Assembly: GCF_003285005.1 (NCBI RefSeq)
Contig: NZ_QMFA01000023.1
Coordinates: forward strand, 51,383-115,382
Direction: 5' to 3'
Origin: Paenibacillus sp. YN15
Lineage (GTDB): Bacteria; Bacillota; Bacilli; Paenibacillales; NBRC-103111
DNA length: 64,000 nt
The position numbers and the translations under genes are program-made. How positions within the stretch are numbered: the first letter of the stretch is position 1; the number at the start of each line of letters is the position of its first letter. The notes under the pieces are model-generated. The model saw nothing but the letters and a program-made list of their open reading frames with translations. It made no database searches and had not been told where the DNA came from. Shown one piece after another: positions 25,592 to 34,974 of this stretch.

Positions 25592-26356
25592 ATGGAAAAA
25601 GCAATTGAAGTGAAAGGCTTGCGAAAATCCTTCAAGGACATAGAAGTTCTAAAGGGCGTGGATTTCGAAGTGAGGCGCGGCGATATTTTTGCCATGCTCG
25701 GCTCCAACGGCGCAGGCAAAACAACGATTATCAAAATCCTCAGCACACTGCTTAAGCAGGATGGCGGCACCGCCGTGATAAACGGCTTTGACGTTGCGGC
25801 AAAGCCCGGCCATGTACGGCAGTCCATCAGCCTGACGGGACAGTTTGCCGCCGTGGACGAAATATTGACCGGCCGGGAAAATTTGATCATGATCGCAAAG
25901 CTGCGGCATCTGGAGCACCCGCGTCAAGTTGCGGACGATTTGCTGAACCGCTTCGGCCTGACCGGGGCTGCCCACCGCAGGGCGTCCACGTATTCCGGCG
26001 GTATGCGCCGCAGGCTGGATATCGCCATGAGCCTGATCGGAAAACCGCAGCTCATTTTCCTCGACGAGCCGACCACAGGGCTTGACCCCGAGGCGCGTTT
26101 GGAGACTTGGAGGATTGTGAAGGAGCTTGCCGACGGGGGCACAACGGTATTCCTGACCACTCAGTATTTGGAGGAGGCCGAACAGCTGGCCGACCGAATT
26201 GCCATTTTGCATGAGGGCAGAATTATTGCCAATGGCACGCTGGAGGAGCTGAAAAAGCTGTTCCCGCCCGCGAAGACGGAGTATGTGGAGAAGCAGCCTT
26301 CATTGGAGGAAATTTTCCTTGCAATCACCGGTAAAAAGGAGGTTATGGCACAATGA
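25592..26356 (+). CDS. ABC transporter ATP-binding protein, drug-export type
   Basis: A 254-residue ABC ATPase with Walker A (LGSNGAGKTTIIK), signature YSGGMRRRLD, Walker B LIFLDEPTTGLDP and switch His replaced by Gln in FLTTQYLEEAE, as in DrrA-type daunorubicin exporters. It powers the permease encoded next, whose start it overlaps by four bases. With the PadR regulator this is probably an inducible export system for a toxic compound. Substrate unknown. Confidence 0.92.
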   Translation: MEKAIEVKGLRKSFKDIEVLKGVDFEVRRGDIFAMLGSNGAGKTTIIKILSTLLKQDGGTAVINGFDVAAKPGHVRQSISLTGQFAAVDEILTGRENLIMIAKLRHLEHPRQVADDLLNRFGLTGAAHRRASTYSGGMRRRLDIAMSLIGKPQLIFLDEPTTGLDPEARLETWRIVKELADGGTTVFLTTQYLEEAEQLADRIAILHEGRIIANGTLEELKKLFPPAKTEYVEKQPSLEEIFLAITGKKEVMAQ

Positions 26357-27120
26357 ATGAACATTTTTTCAGCGATATGGGCATGATGCTCGGACGCTCC
26401 ATGCGCCATATTCTGCGGAGCATGGACACCATCTTCACGGTTTGCATCACTCCGATTGCCATGATGCTGCTGTTCGTCTATGTCTTCGGCGGCGCAATCG
26501 AAAGCGGGGCGGACAACTATGTGAACTACCTGCTGCCGGGTATTCTGCTGATTGCCGTTGCCAGCGGCATATCCTATACAGCCTACCGCCTGTTTCTGGA
26601 TAAGCAGCGGGGCATCATTGAGCGGTTCCACTCCATGCCGGTTGCCCGTTCCTCCGTGCTGTGGGGGCATGTGCTGACCTCGGTGGTATCCAACGTCATA
26701 TCCATTGCCGTCATCATTCTGGTAGCGCTCATTATGGGCTTCCGTTCATCGGCGGGAATACTGTCCTGGCTTGCCATCGCCGGCATACTGGTGCTGTTCA
26801 CGCTGGCGTTGACCTGGGTCGCGGCGATTGCCGGACTGTCCGCGAAATCGATGGAGGGTGCTACCGCATTCTCCTATCCATTAATCTTTCTCCCGTTTAT
26901 CAGCTCGGCCTTTGTGCCGACGGAAACCATGCCGTCCGTCGTACGCGCCTTTGCCGAAAACCAGCCGGTGACCTCCATCGTTGAAACCATCCGTGCGCTG
27001 TTATCCAGCCAACCGGCAGGCCATGATATCTGGGCAGCCCTGGCGTGGTGCTTGGGGATACTGATTGCCGCCTATCTATTTGCAGTGCGCGTCTACAAAT
27101 CCCAATCCAGCCACAGCTAA
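26353..27120 (+). CDS. ABC-2 type transporter permease
   Basis: A 255-residue membrane protein with about six helices, typical of DrrB-type permeases: SGISYTAYRLFLDKQRGIIE forms the cytoplasmic coupling helix region, and PLIFLPFISSAFVPTETMP is the family's conserved late loop. It should form a homodimer channel with the upstream ATPase. Last gene of the PadR operon, followed by a strong terminator. Confidence 0.9.
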   Translation: MNEHFFSDMGMMLGRSMRHILRSMDTIFTVCITPIAMMLLFVYVFGGAIESGADNYVNYLLPGILLIAVASGISYTAYRLFLDKQRGIIERFHSMPVARSSVLWGHVLTSVVSNVISIAVIILVALIMGFRSSAGILSWLAIAGILVLFTLALTWVAAIAGLSAKSMEGATAFSYPLIFLPFISSAFVPTETMPSVVRAFAENQPVTSIVETIRALLSSQPAGHDIWAALAWCLGILIAAYLFAVRVYKSQSSHS

Positions 27121-27147
27121 GCCGATAAACACCCCACATATATGAGA

Positions 27148-27184
27148 AAAGCAGCCTCATGAATAGCTTGAGGCTGCTTTTTTT
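27148..27184 (+). terminator. Intrinsic terminator of the PadR/ABC operon
   Basis: Perfect 12-bp stem AAAGCAGCCTCA / TGAGGCTGCTTT with nine-base loop followed by TTTTTTT. The A run on the other side makes it usable by the convergent gene ending at 27202. Confidence 0.93.
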
Positions 27185-27201
27185 GATTCGTTAACCGGTC
27201 C

Positions 27202-27660
27202 TTACAGCCGGGTCATCGGCTCGATCCGGTAATGGCTGCCGCTCTCCGCGGCGCCCGTTTCCGTAACGGTCCAGCCGTAGGAAATGACGGACAACAAACG
27301 GCTGTGCTGCTCTGCGGTCAGCGTGACCAGAATGGCTTCCTGGCCCGGCTCCGCCACAACCTCGGGCTCGGCCTTCAGCGCCAGCAGAATCCAGTTGGAC
27401 AGCCCCCGCAGGGTATTGAACTTGATCCGGTACCCCTGGCGGACGGCGGCTTCCACCGTATCGAAATCCGCCGCGGCGGTGTCCAGCAGGTTCTGGTAAT
27501 TGAACTTGAACTTGCTGGTATCCTCCGGCACGTCGCCCTCCCGCACCCGGCGCAAAAGCTCGTCGGCGGACCAGCCGTAGCCCTTCAGGGATTCCAGCAG
27601 CAGCGCATCCCATTGGGAAAGGCGCACCAAGTCCTGTGTGTTGTTCTTAGATGATGCCAT
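27202..27660 (-). CDS. Hypothetical protein, last gene of the peptide-transporter operon
   Basis: This 152-residue acidic, soluble protein has no recognised domain. It has a helical first half (LSQWDALLLESLKGYGWSAD, then ELLRRVREG) and a mixed second half (EPGQEAILVTLTAEQHSRLL). GGAG is nine bases before ATG. It begins 20 bases after the binding-protein gene on the same strand, which suggests co-transcription with the importer. No signal peptide, so it is cytoplasmic. Function unknown. Confidence 0.7.
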   Translation of the reverse strand: MASSKNNTQDLVRLSQWDALLLESLKGYGWSADELLRRVREGDVPEDTSKFKFNYQNLLDTAAADFDTVEAAVRQGYRIKFNTLRGLSNWILLALKAEPEVVAEPGQEAILVTLTAEQHSRLLSVISYGWTVTETGAAESGSHYRIEPMTRL

Positions 27661-27680
27661 AAGTGATCACTCCGTCAAAC

Positions 27681-29504
27681 TTATTTGCTTGCTTTGTACT
27701 TGGCCAGGAAGTCCTTCACCTTGGCAGGATCGGCCTTCACCTCAAGACCGGTTTTCACCAGCGGGCTGACAGTGGAGACGGCCTTGATCTTGTTGTTTTT
27801 GTAATAGGCCAGGAATTCATCCTGATTGATGGAATACAGCACGGCCTTCCGCAGGTCGGCGCTCTTGGCTACCTCGCGGTTCTTGGTATTGAACAGCAGG
27901 TAGGATACCGCGTTGCTGGGCATGGTTTGCAGAGAAAGCTTGGTGTCGCCCTTCACCACATCATACTTGTTTTCCGGCACGCTGTAGAACAGGTGGATTT
28001 CGCCGCTGCGCAGGGCGGACAGGGTGCTGTCCATGTCCTTAATAAAGCGGACCTTGATGTTGTTGACCTTCGGCTCGTTGGCGGTACCCTTCATGTAAGC
28101 CGGGTTCTTGTAGAAGTTGGCTTCATAGTCGGTTTTGGAGGACAGGATGTACGGGCCGCTGGTGTACAGGGTATTGTTGTACTTCGCGCCTTCCGTCACC
28201 GTATTTTGATCGCCGTAAGGAATATCCTTGTTCGGGTCAAATTTGGCTACATCATAGGTATTGATGGCTTCCACTTGCTTCTTGGAGACGATACCCGCGG
28301 ATTGGTGGGCCAGATAGTTCAGCACCTGCGGGAAGGGTTTGGTGGTGGTCAGCTTGATGACCTGGTATTTGCCTTCCTTGTTGTTGGACTCCTTCTTGTC
28401 GGAGACAAGGGCTGCAATCTTCGCCGGCAGACCCTTCTCCAGGCCGGCTTTCACGGTATCGCCGCTGCCCGAAATCTTCACGCTGTCCAGGGCAGCCGCA
28501 TCGGTCACCAGTTCCACCTTGGAAATATGCTCATGCAGGGTATAGGTGCGGTGGTTGGGCACGGAATTTTTGTCCTTGGCCCGCAGCAGGGAGAAGATCA
28601 CATCGTCTCCGCCTACCCGCTCGCCGGTATCCACAGCCAGCTTATCCTTGATGGCGGCGAAGTTGATATCGTCGCGGAGGATGAAGTAATATTCGGAGTT
28701 GCCTTCGGCAATGGCGAAGTTGTAGGACAGGGAGCCTTCAGCCGTCAGCTTGTCGTCGTCGGTAAGGTTCAACAGACGGACGTACTGGTTGGTGTTGATA
28801 ATATTGATGGAGCCGTCATTGCCCTTGATGGGGTCCAGGGAGGTCAAGGTCGGCATAGTGGATTGCAGGATGATGGGGTCCTTGGCCCGCTTGGAGGTAT
28901 CCTTGAAGTCCAGCGCCTCCCAAGGCAGGGAACGGGATTTGGACAGCCGCACGGTATCCTTGTTCAGGACCTCCTGATTGAAGGCCTGGGATTTCACGGA
29001 ATTGTACAAGGGCGCAATGTAGGCTTTATCGAAAACCAGCTTTTGCTCCAGCTGCTTGTAGGTTTCGGCATATTGCTCCGGCGTTTGGGTGGAAGCCGTG
29101 TCCACCAGGGTATCAATTTCCGGATCGGACATAATGCTGTAGTCGCCGCCGGTTTTGAACAGGGAACGGACGGCATAGTCGGGGTTGCCTGTTACGGTAG
29201 TCCAGCTGGAGATGGCAATGTCAAAATTGCCGGCGTCCTGCTGAGCCTTAAAGGTGCCGTAATCCGGCTGAAGGTTCAGCTTGACGTTGAAGCCGTTTTT
29301 GGTCAGTTGGTCGCGGATGATGTTGACATCGGCTTCGTTGGAGTTTTGGGCCAGCAGTTCAATATCCACCGGAGTGGTATCCACCGGCGCTCCGGAAGGA
29401 GAGGCGGTTTGTTCAGCCGTCTTGTCTTTGGTGCTCAAGGTGCAGGCACTGGCAACCAGCGACAAGCTGAGCGCTGCGGCAATAGCCAAATTTCCCTTTT
29501 TCAT
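27681..29504 (-). CDS. Peptide-binding lipoprotein (SBP family 5) with circularly permuted lobes
   Basis: A signal peptide ending LVASAC gives a lipid-anchored Cys21. Residues 45-180 read like the C-terminal lobe of OppA/DppA proteins: VDIELLAQNSNEADVNIIRD, GNFDIAISSWTTV, SDPEIDTLVDTA, AYIAPLYNS. Residues 207-607 read like the N-terminal and middle parts in normal order: TLTSLDP, RVGGDDVIFSL, YTSGPYIL, TLSALRSGEIHLFYSVPE, YLLFNTKN, LRKAVLYSINQ, DPAKVKDFL. The protein stops exactly where the C-terminal lobe would normally begin. It should deliver a peptide-like ligand to the permeases encoded upstream in the same operon. GGAGGG precedes ATG. Confidence 0.88.
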   Translation of the reverse strand: MKKGNLAIAAALSLSLVASACTLSTKDKTAEQTASPSGAPVDTTPVDIELLAQNSNEADVNIIRDQLTKNGFNVKLNLQPDYGTFKAQQDAGNFDIAISSWTTVTGNPDYAVRSLFKTGGDYSIMSDPEIDTLVDTASTQTPEQYAETYKQLEQKLVFDKAYIAPLYNSVKSQAFNQEVLNKDTVRLSKSRSLPWEALDFKDTSKRAKDPIILQSTMPTLTSLDPIKGNDGSINIINTNQYVRLLNLTDDDKLTAEGSLSYNFAIAEGNSEYYFILRDDINFAAIKDKLAVDTGERVGGDDVIFSLLRAKDKNSVPNHRTYTLHEHISKVELVTDAAALDSVKISGSGDTVKAGLEKGLPAKIAALVSDKKESNNKEGKYQVIKLTTTKPFPQVLNYLAHQSAGIVSKKQVEAINTYDVAKFDPNKDIPYGDQNTVTEGAKYNNTLYTSGPYILSSKTDYEANFYKNPAYMKGTANEPKVNNIKVRFIKDMDSTLSALRSGEIHLFYSVPENKYDVVKGDTKLSLQTMPSNAVSYLLFNTKNREVAKSADLRKAVLYSINQDEFLAYYKNNKIKAVSTVSPLVKTGLEVKADPAKVKDFLAKYKASK

Positions 29505-29598
29505 GATTCGTTTCCCTCCTGATTGAATTGTGTTTATCTATGAACGCACATTCACTTTTTATACATGAATGCGGATTCCGGTAATCAGAGACTGCTCC

Positions 29599-31116
29599 TT
29601 AGTCCAGCTTCGGGTCAAGGGCATCCCGCAGACCGTCCCCCAGGAAGTTGAAGGACAGAACCAACAGAATAATGGCCAGACCCGGGTAGATGGCGGTAAA
29701 AGAATGAGTCTCCAGATAGGCGCTGCCCACCTTCAATATGTTGCCCCATTCGGGAATATGCGGCTCCACGCCAAGGCCCAGAAAGCTTAGGCTGCTGGTG
29801 GAAATGACGGCGGTGCCGATGGTGAGAGTGGCTTTGACGATCATCGGCGCCATGGAGTTGGGCACAATGTGCTTGAACAGAATCGCCGCGTCGCCGGAGC
29901 CGAAGGCCCTGGCCGCCTGGACATACTCCAGGGTGGAGACCATCATCACATTGGCCCGCATGGTCCGGGCATAGGTGGGAATGGCTCCCACGGACAAGGC
30001 CAGAATCAAATTGGCGGTGCTGGCGCCAAAGGCGGCAATAATGGCAATGGCCAGCAGGATGCCGGGAATGGCGTACAGTATATCCAGCACCCGCATGATC
30101 ACATTATCGGTAGTCCGGCCGTAGTAGCCGGAAACCGCCCCCAGGACGCCGCCCGCAATAAAGGGAATAAGGGTGGAGAGAATGCCGACGGCAAGGGAAA
30201 TCCGTGCGCCGAAGACGATGCGCGAGAATAGGTCCCTTCCGAAATTATCGGTGCCCATGGGATACATCAGGGACGGGGCATGCAGGATATTGCTGTAATT
30301 ATTCTCAATGGCCATGCCGTAATCGAAGGTCAGATAGCTGCATACGGCAAGGGAGGCCAGGAATCCGACGAAAAACAGGCCCAGCATGGAGGTGGAGCTG
30401 CGGGAAAGCTTGGCGACAATATCGCTTAGCTTGGAGCCGGAGGTATAGCCCTTGTCCCGGAGCCGCGACATTAAGAGCAGCGACAGGAACAGGGCGAACA
30501 GATTGCCGGTGGCGGCCGTTGCCAGAAGCAGCACGGCAATCCCCCACATCCAAGGAGGCAGCCGGCTGTCGTCGTCATGGCGGGCAATTGCCAAAAGCGC
30601 GATAAGCTGGAGCACTGCGGCGAGAAGCAGCAGGCCCATCCCCATCAGGAAGGTATCGGCCACATACGGCTTGAACATATTCAGCGTCGATACGGCGAAT
30701 ACGAATAGGGTGATCAGCAGGGTATAGCCTGCCAGAATGTAAGCCGGGCTTTTGCGCCGTTTGATCAGCTGGTACGCTGCAATGGCAACAAACAGATTGC
30801 CCGTCAGCACACTGAGCAAAAGCCCCCAGCCAAGACGCCGGGTGGAGGTCCGGATGGCGCCGTCCGCCAGCAGGTCCCGCCGGATCAGCCGGTTTACGCC
30901 CAGCTGGAGCAGACCAAACAACAGATACACAGCCGCAAGGGATGTCCAGAGGGGCCTCAACGCCCCTGCCGTCCAATCGATGCCGCTTATAAAGAACACT
31001 GCCGCCAATGCCAGTGAAACAATCCCGGCGAAGCTGGCCTGGGCGTATTCCGGCGCAGAGGCAAGGCGGAAGTGAATTTCCTGGTTGGATAATGGAGAGG
31101 CTGTTTTTGTGATCAT
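29599..31116 (-). CDS. ABC importer permease, OppC/DppC type with large N-terminal membrane extension
   Basis: The last 290 residues are a standard OppC/DppC permease (HAPSLMYPMGTDNFGRDLFS, the EAA-type loop EYVQAARAFGSGDAAILFKH, SSLSFLGLGV, DALDP end). Before it lie about 210 extra residues with roughly six hydrophobic segments and short basic loops, which ordinary OppC lacks. ATG 31116 has AGGTGA about eight bases upstream; a GTG at 31128 is also possible. Part of the minus-strand operon with OppB-like permease upstream and the permuted binding protein downstream. Confidence 0.88.
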   Translation of the reverse strand: MITKTASPLSNQEIHFRLASAPEYAQASFAGIVSLALAAVFFISGIDWTAGALRPLWTSLAAVYLLFGLLQLGVNRLIRRDLLADGAIRTSTRRLGWGLLLSVLTGNLFVAIAAYQLIKRRKSPAYILAGYTLLITLFVFAVSTLNMFKPYVADTFLMGMGLLLLAAVLQLIALLAIARHDDDSRLPPWMWGIAVLLLATAATGNLFALFLSLLLMSRLRDKGYTSGSKLSDIVAKLSRSSTSMLGLFFVGFLASLAVCSYLTFDYGMAIENNYSNILHAPSLMYPMGTDNFGRDLFSRIVFGARISLAVGILSTLIPFIAGGVLGAVSGYYGRTTDNVIMRVLDILYAIPGILLAIAIIAAFGASTANLILALSVGAIPTYARTMRANVMMVSTLEYVQAARAFGSGDAAILFKHIVPNSMAPMIVKATLTIGTAVISTSSLSFLGLGVEPHIPEWGNILKVGSAYLETHSFTAIYPGLAIILLVLSFNFLGDGLRDALDPKLD

Positions 31117-31134
31117 TTGTTGGTTCACCTGCCT

Positions 31135-32571
31135 TTAGTATTGCCTCATTTTGGAGCGAATTCGCGGATCGGCCAGAGCATAGAAAATATCAATGACCAT
31201 GTTGACCACGGAAATGGCAATGGCGGTATAAACAACGCCCCCCATGATTCCCGGAATATCGGGTATAAACTGCTTATCCACGATATAGCTGCCGATGCCG
31301 CTGATATTGAATACCTTCTCGGTTACCGCGGCGCCTCCCAGCATACCGCCGAACTGCAATCCCACCACCGTAACAATGGGGATCAGGGCATTGCCCATAG
31401 CATGGCGCCACAGCACCTGGCGGTTGGACAATCCTTTGGCCCGGGCGGTCACGATGTAATCCTCATGAATCACTTCCAGGATAGAGGAGCGGGTCATCCG
31501 CGCCACGGCGGCGGTCAGGCCTGTGCCCAGCACCACCACCGGCATTATCATGGACAGCCAGTTGGCGGGGTTGTAGGTGGCCGGAAGCCAATGCAGCTTG
31601 ATGGCAAAGGTCAGAATGAAGATCAGGCCCTGCCAGAAGTTAGGAATGGACAGCCCCAGGAGCGCGATGAACATCAGGGTATAATCCAGGAATGAGTTGG
31701 ACTTGGTTGCAGAAATGATCCCCACCGGCAGCGCGATGAGCACAGAAACCAATGTGGCGATGGCCGTCAGGGTCATGGTCACCGGGAACTTGTTGGCGAT
31801 GGCCACCGTAACCTCTTCATTGCCCTGGAAGGATCTGCCCAGATCGAAGGTCAGAATCCCCTTGATGGTATCCCACAGCTGAACCAGATAGGGCTGATCC
31901 AGGCCGTACAGCTTGTTGAAGGCGGCAATCTGCTCCGCCGTGGCCGTCTCCCCGATAATATTGGCCGCCGGATTCATCGGCGAAATGTAGAGGATGGTGA
32001 AGACCAGAAACGCCACCCCGAAGATAACAAAAACCGTCATCAGAAGCCGTTCCGCGATATATTTCAGATACGGGTTGCTGTAGATTGCCATCAAGAGATA
32101 CATCAGCAGGCCGGGAATGAGGGATACTGCAAGAAACAGCGGACTTGCCGCCAGCTCCCCGAAGGTGCCTGCAAAGGAAGTGCCCGATTTGCCGCCCGGC
32201 ATCCGCTCCAGCTCGCGCTCAATCCGGTCCTGCAGCCGTTCCCGGGCAATCTGCCGGGCTTCCCTCTCCAGCTTCTCCGGATTTTCCGTTTGCCCAAAAA
32301 AGCGGTATTTCTTCACCAGCTGCCCGCGGGCCTCTTCCAGCAGCCGTTCCGGCTCCCCCTCCGCCTGCAGCCGGCGCTGCAGCTCCCTGCGCCTCCCGCT
32401 GTAGCCGCTTTGCTTCCGGCGGTGCAGATAAATGAAAAACACCACCGCATTCACCGGCGCTCCCAAAAGAAGGAGCAGATAGCGGTAGGCAGGATGCAAT
32501 AGCATTTTTGAATAGATTTCCGCCAGCCGGCCGGCCGGACGGGTACCCGATGCAGTCATGTCTGCGGACAT
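31135..32571 (-). CDS. ABC importer permease, OppB/DppB type with N-terminal extension
   Basis: The C-terminal 300 residues are a normal OppB/DppB permease (RLLMTVFVIFGVAFLVFTIL, LDQPYLVQLWDTIKGILTFD, the EAA loop EDYIVTARAKGLSNRQVLW, ADPRIRS end). About 160 residues precede it: one helix pair (YRYLLLLLGAPVNAVVFFIY), then a charged, helical stretch rich in Arg and Glu (about 55-140) and a further helix. This is unusual for the family. First gene of the importer operon, divergent from the fused ATPase gene. Partner of the OppC-like permease. Confidence 0.88.
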   Translation of the reverse strand: MSADMTASGTRPAGRLAEIYSKMLLHPAYRYLLLLLGAPVNAVVFFIYLHRRKQSGYSGRRRELQRRLQAEGEPERLLEEARGQLVKKYRFFGQTENPEKLEREARQIARERLQDRIERELERMPGGKSGTSFAGTFGELAASPLFLAVSLIPGLLMYLLMAIYSNPYLKYIAERLLMTVFVIFGVAFLVFTILYISPMNPAANIIGETATAEQIAAFNKLYGLDQPYLVQLWDTIKGILTFDLGRSFQGNEEVTVAIANKFPVTMTLTAIATLVSVLIALPVGIISATKSNSFLDYTLMFIALLGLSIPNFWQGLIFILTFAIKLHWLPATYNPANWLSMIMPVVVLGTGLTAAVARMTRSSILEVIHEDYIVTARAKGLSNRQVLWRHAMGNALIPIVTVVGLQFGGMLGGAAVTEKVFNISGIGSYIVDKQFIPDIPGIMGGVVYTAIAISVVNMVIDIFYALADPRIRSKMRQY

Positions 32572-32814
32572 GTTTTCAACGCCCCGTTTCTCCTCAAAAA
32601 ATTATATTTGCAAACAATTCTAATAATTCCCATAGAGTTACAAGGTTTAAGGATTAAAACATCCCTTATCCATACTTGTGCATGGACCAATTTTGAAGAA
32701 TTATAAAACTTTTATTTCATCATTTTATAATATCCGTGATACAATTACCAATATATTTTTATGCAGGTCAAAAAAATTTTTTCGAAAATCCATTATAGAT
32801 GTGCAGGTGAAAGC
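32572..32814. promoter_or_regulatory. AT-rich divergent promoter region of the peptide transporter
   Basis: This 240-bp gap between the divergent permease operon and the ATPase gene is strikingly AT-rich against GC-rich neighbours. A TATAAT box is visible near 32725-32732 on the plus strand. No riboswitch or terminator fold was recognised. Confidence 0.5.
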
Positions 32815-34554
32815 ATGGACACGTTGTTGAAGGTAGAAGGTTTATCTGTTTCGTTCTTTACCCGGGACAAGGAAGTGGAAGCGGTGCGGAATGTCAGCTT
32901 CCAGGTGGGACGCGGAGAAACCCTTGGCATCGTGGGCGAATCCGGCAGCGGCAAAAGTGTGACGGCCCGCACCATTATGCGGCTCCTGCCGTCTCCTCCC
33001 TCCATGGTCAAGGCGGGGAAGGTGCTGTTCTGCGGCCAGAATCTGGCCGACAAATCTCCCCAGGAGATGGAGGCCATCCGCGGACGGGATATTGGCATGA
33101 TCTTTCAGGACCCCATGTCCTCCCTGAATCCCACCATACGGATCGGCCGGCAAATTGAAGAAAGCCTCATCAAGCACCGGGGCTTGTCCGCCCAGGAGGC
33201 CCGCCGGGAAGGGCTGGAGATGCTCCGGATGGTGGGCATCCCAAACAGCGATACCCGCTATATGCAGTATCCCCATGAATTCTCGGGCGGTATGCGCCAG
33301 CGGGTGATGATTGCCATCGCCCTGGCCTGCCGGCCTTCCCTGCTTATTGCCGACGAACCCACCACTGCCCTGGATGTGACCATTCAGGCGCAGATTCTCC
33401 ACCAGATGAAGGAGCTGCAGCGGCAGCTGGGCACCTCGATTATTCTCATTACCCACGATCTCTCCGTGGTGGCCGGCATGTGCAACCGGGTGGTGGTCAT
33501 GAAGGAAGGGGAGATTGTGGAGGAAGGGACGACGGAGGAGATTTTTGCCGCTCCCAAACATCCCTACACGCAAAATCTGCTGAATGCCCTGCCCCGCCTG
33601 GACGAGAAAAAACGGCCCAAACCCGCTCCCGCCATGATCCGGTCGGAGGGGAACCAGCCGCTGCTGGAGGTGCGCTCTCTCCGGCAATATTTTGACATGG
33701 GGAAAGGCCAGATTGTAAAGGCGGTCAACGACATCAGCTTTGATATCCGCGCCGGCGAAACTCTGGGTGTGGTGGGCGAATCCGGCAGCGGCAAGTCCAC
33801 CACCGGACGGGCCATTCTCCGGCTGAATGAACCCAGCGGCGGCGAGGTGCTGTTCAAGGGCATCCCCTTGAACCGGCTGAACCGCAAGGAAATGAAGATC
33901 ATGCGCCGCCATATGCAGATGATCTTCCAGGACCCCTACGCTTCCCTTAACCCGCGGCTGCGGGTGGCGGATATTATCGGCGAGGCGCTGGATGTCCACG
34001 GCATGACCAGCGGCAAGCAGGCCCGCCAGAAGCGGGTGGAGGAGCTCCTGGAGATGGTGGGTTTAAGCGCCTCCCATGCGCCGCGCTATCCCCACGAGTT
34101 CTCCGGAGGCCAGCGGCAGCGGATCGGCATCGCCCGCACTCTGGCGGTGGAGCCGGAGTTTATTGTCTGCGACGAGCCCCTGTCGGCCTTGGATGTGTCT
34201 ATCCAGTCGCAGATTGTCAAGCTCCTGGAGGAGCTGCAGCAGCGGCTGGGCCTCACTTATCTGTTCATCGCCCATGACCTGTCCATGGTCAAGCATATCA
34301 GCGACCGGGTGGCGGTGATGTACAAGGGCAAGATTGTGGAGCTGGCGGAAAGCGAGGAGCTGTACGCCAACCCGCTCCATTCGTATACCAAGTCCCTGCT
34401 GGCGGCGATTCCCGTGCCCGACCCTGCCGTGGAAAAGAAGAAAACCTTCGCCGTGCCGACGGAAGCCGCCAAGGCCGACCCGTACAGCCTGGAGCATTCC
34501 CGCTTTGTGGAGGCCCGTCCCGGACATTGGGTGGCGGTGGCGGCGGGCGAGTAA
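32815..34554 (+). CDS. Fused dipeptide/oligopeptide ABC ATPase (OppD-OppF fusion)
   Basis: Two complete ABC ATPase domains lie in one 579-residue chain. The first (1-270) has [26 protein letters not shown] and [14 protein letters not shown]; the second (285-579) has [26 protein letters not shown] and [13 protein letters not shown]. Each is followed by the peptide-importer C-terminal region. It energises the two permeases encoded divergently. ATG 32815 after AGGTGA is chosen because the upstream frame is AT-rich promoter sequence. No partner gene follows. Confidence 0.93.
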   Translation: MDTLLKVEGLSVSFFTRDKEVEAVRNVSFQVGRGETLGIVGESGSGKSVTARTIMRLLPSPPSMVKAGKVLFCGQNLADKSPQEMEAIRGRDIGMIFQDPMSSLNPTIRIGRQIEESLIKHRGLSAQEARREGLEMLRMVGIPNSDTRYMQYPHEFSGGMRQRVMIAIALACRPSLLIADEPTTALDVTIQAQILHQMKELQRQLGTSIILITHDLSVVAGMCNRVVVMKEGEIVEEGTTEEIFAAPKHPYTQNLLNALPRLDEKKRPKPAPAMIRSEGNQPLLEVRSLRQYFDMGKGQIVKAVNDISFDIRAGETLGVVGESGSGKSTTGRAILRLNEPSGGEVLFKGIPLNRLNRKEMKIMRRHMQMIFQDPYASLNPRLRVADIIGEALDVHGMTSGKQARQKRVEELLEMVGLSASHAPRYPHEFSGGQRQRIGIARTLAVEPEFIVCDEPLSALDVSIQSQIVKLLEELQQRLGLTYLFIAHDLSMVKHISDRVAVMYKGKIVELAESEELYANPLHSYTKSLLAAIPVPDPAVEKKKTFAVPTEAAKADPYSLEHSRFVEARPGHWVAVAAGE

Positions 34555-34625
34555 CGCTGCATGAAGGGCAGCCAATAGCGGAGGCTTGCGGGGAGCCATT
34601 CTGGAGGCTACCCCGATTACGGCAT

Positions 34626-34780
34626 GGGAGCAACGGAGCAGCGCAGCAGAATTACCGAGGTACGGGAGCACGGAACAGCGCAGTGGAATTACCGGAGTAC
34701 CAGGAGCAACGGGGCAGCGTAGCGGTATTACCGGAGTACAGGAGGAACGGGGCAGCATGGCGGAACTACGAGGGTACAGG
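34626..34780 (+). repeat. 38-bp tandem repeat, four copies
   Basis: Four consecutive 38-bp units start at 34626, 34664, 34702 and 34740, each beginning GGAGC/GGAGG-AACGG and ending near ATTACCG-GGTAC. A partial fifth unit leads into element E. The period is not a multiple of three, so this is not a coding repeat. Confidence 0.85.
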
Positions 34781-34784
34781 AGCA

Positions 34785-34974
34785 GCGGAACTGAGCGGCT
34801 CTTAAAGCGGCTTTGGAGGCTTATTCGTGTTCCAAGCGGAACTAAGAAGCCCTTATCGCCTGCCGCAGCCTCATTCCCCCTCATTTTTGACGCGCAAGTG
34901 GGCATAAGGGTCTCTCAGTTCCGCAAAAAACCCAAATCCCCGCTTTTGCCGCCATAAGAGTCGCTGAGTTCCGC
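34785..34974. repeat. Intergenic four-motif element E
   Basis: Forward copies at 34785 (GCGGAACTGAGCGGCTCTTA) and 34836 (GCGGAACTAAGAAGCCCTTA); reverse copies at 34904-34924 and 34954-34974 (ATAAGGGTCTCTCAGTTCCG and ATAAGAGTCGCTGAGTTCCG). Spacing is 51 and 50 bp. It differs from the other elements in having CTTAT instead of GCTATTT as the second half. It lies between the convergent ATPase and crystallin-like genes. Confidence 0.83.

Noticed and set aside
27663..29522. A 619-codon plus-strand frame opposite the binding protein gene
   Set aside because: Antisense shadow; low-complexity Gly/Val/Leu-rich product without ribosome site or domain.
34586..34957. A 123-codon frame across the 38-bp tandem repeat
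   Set aside because: The repeat period is not a multiple of three, so repeated units are read in different frames; no ribosome site.
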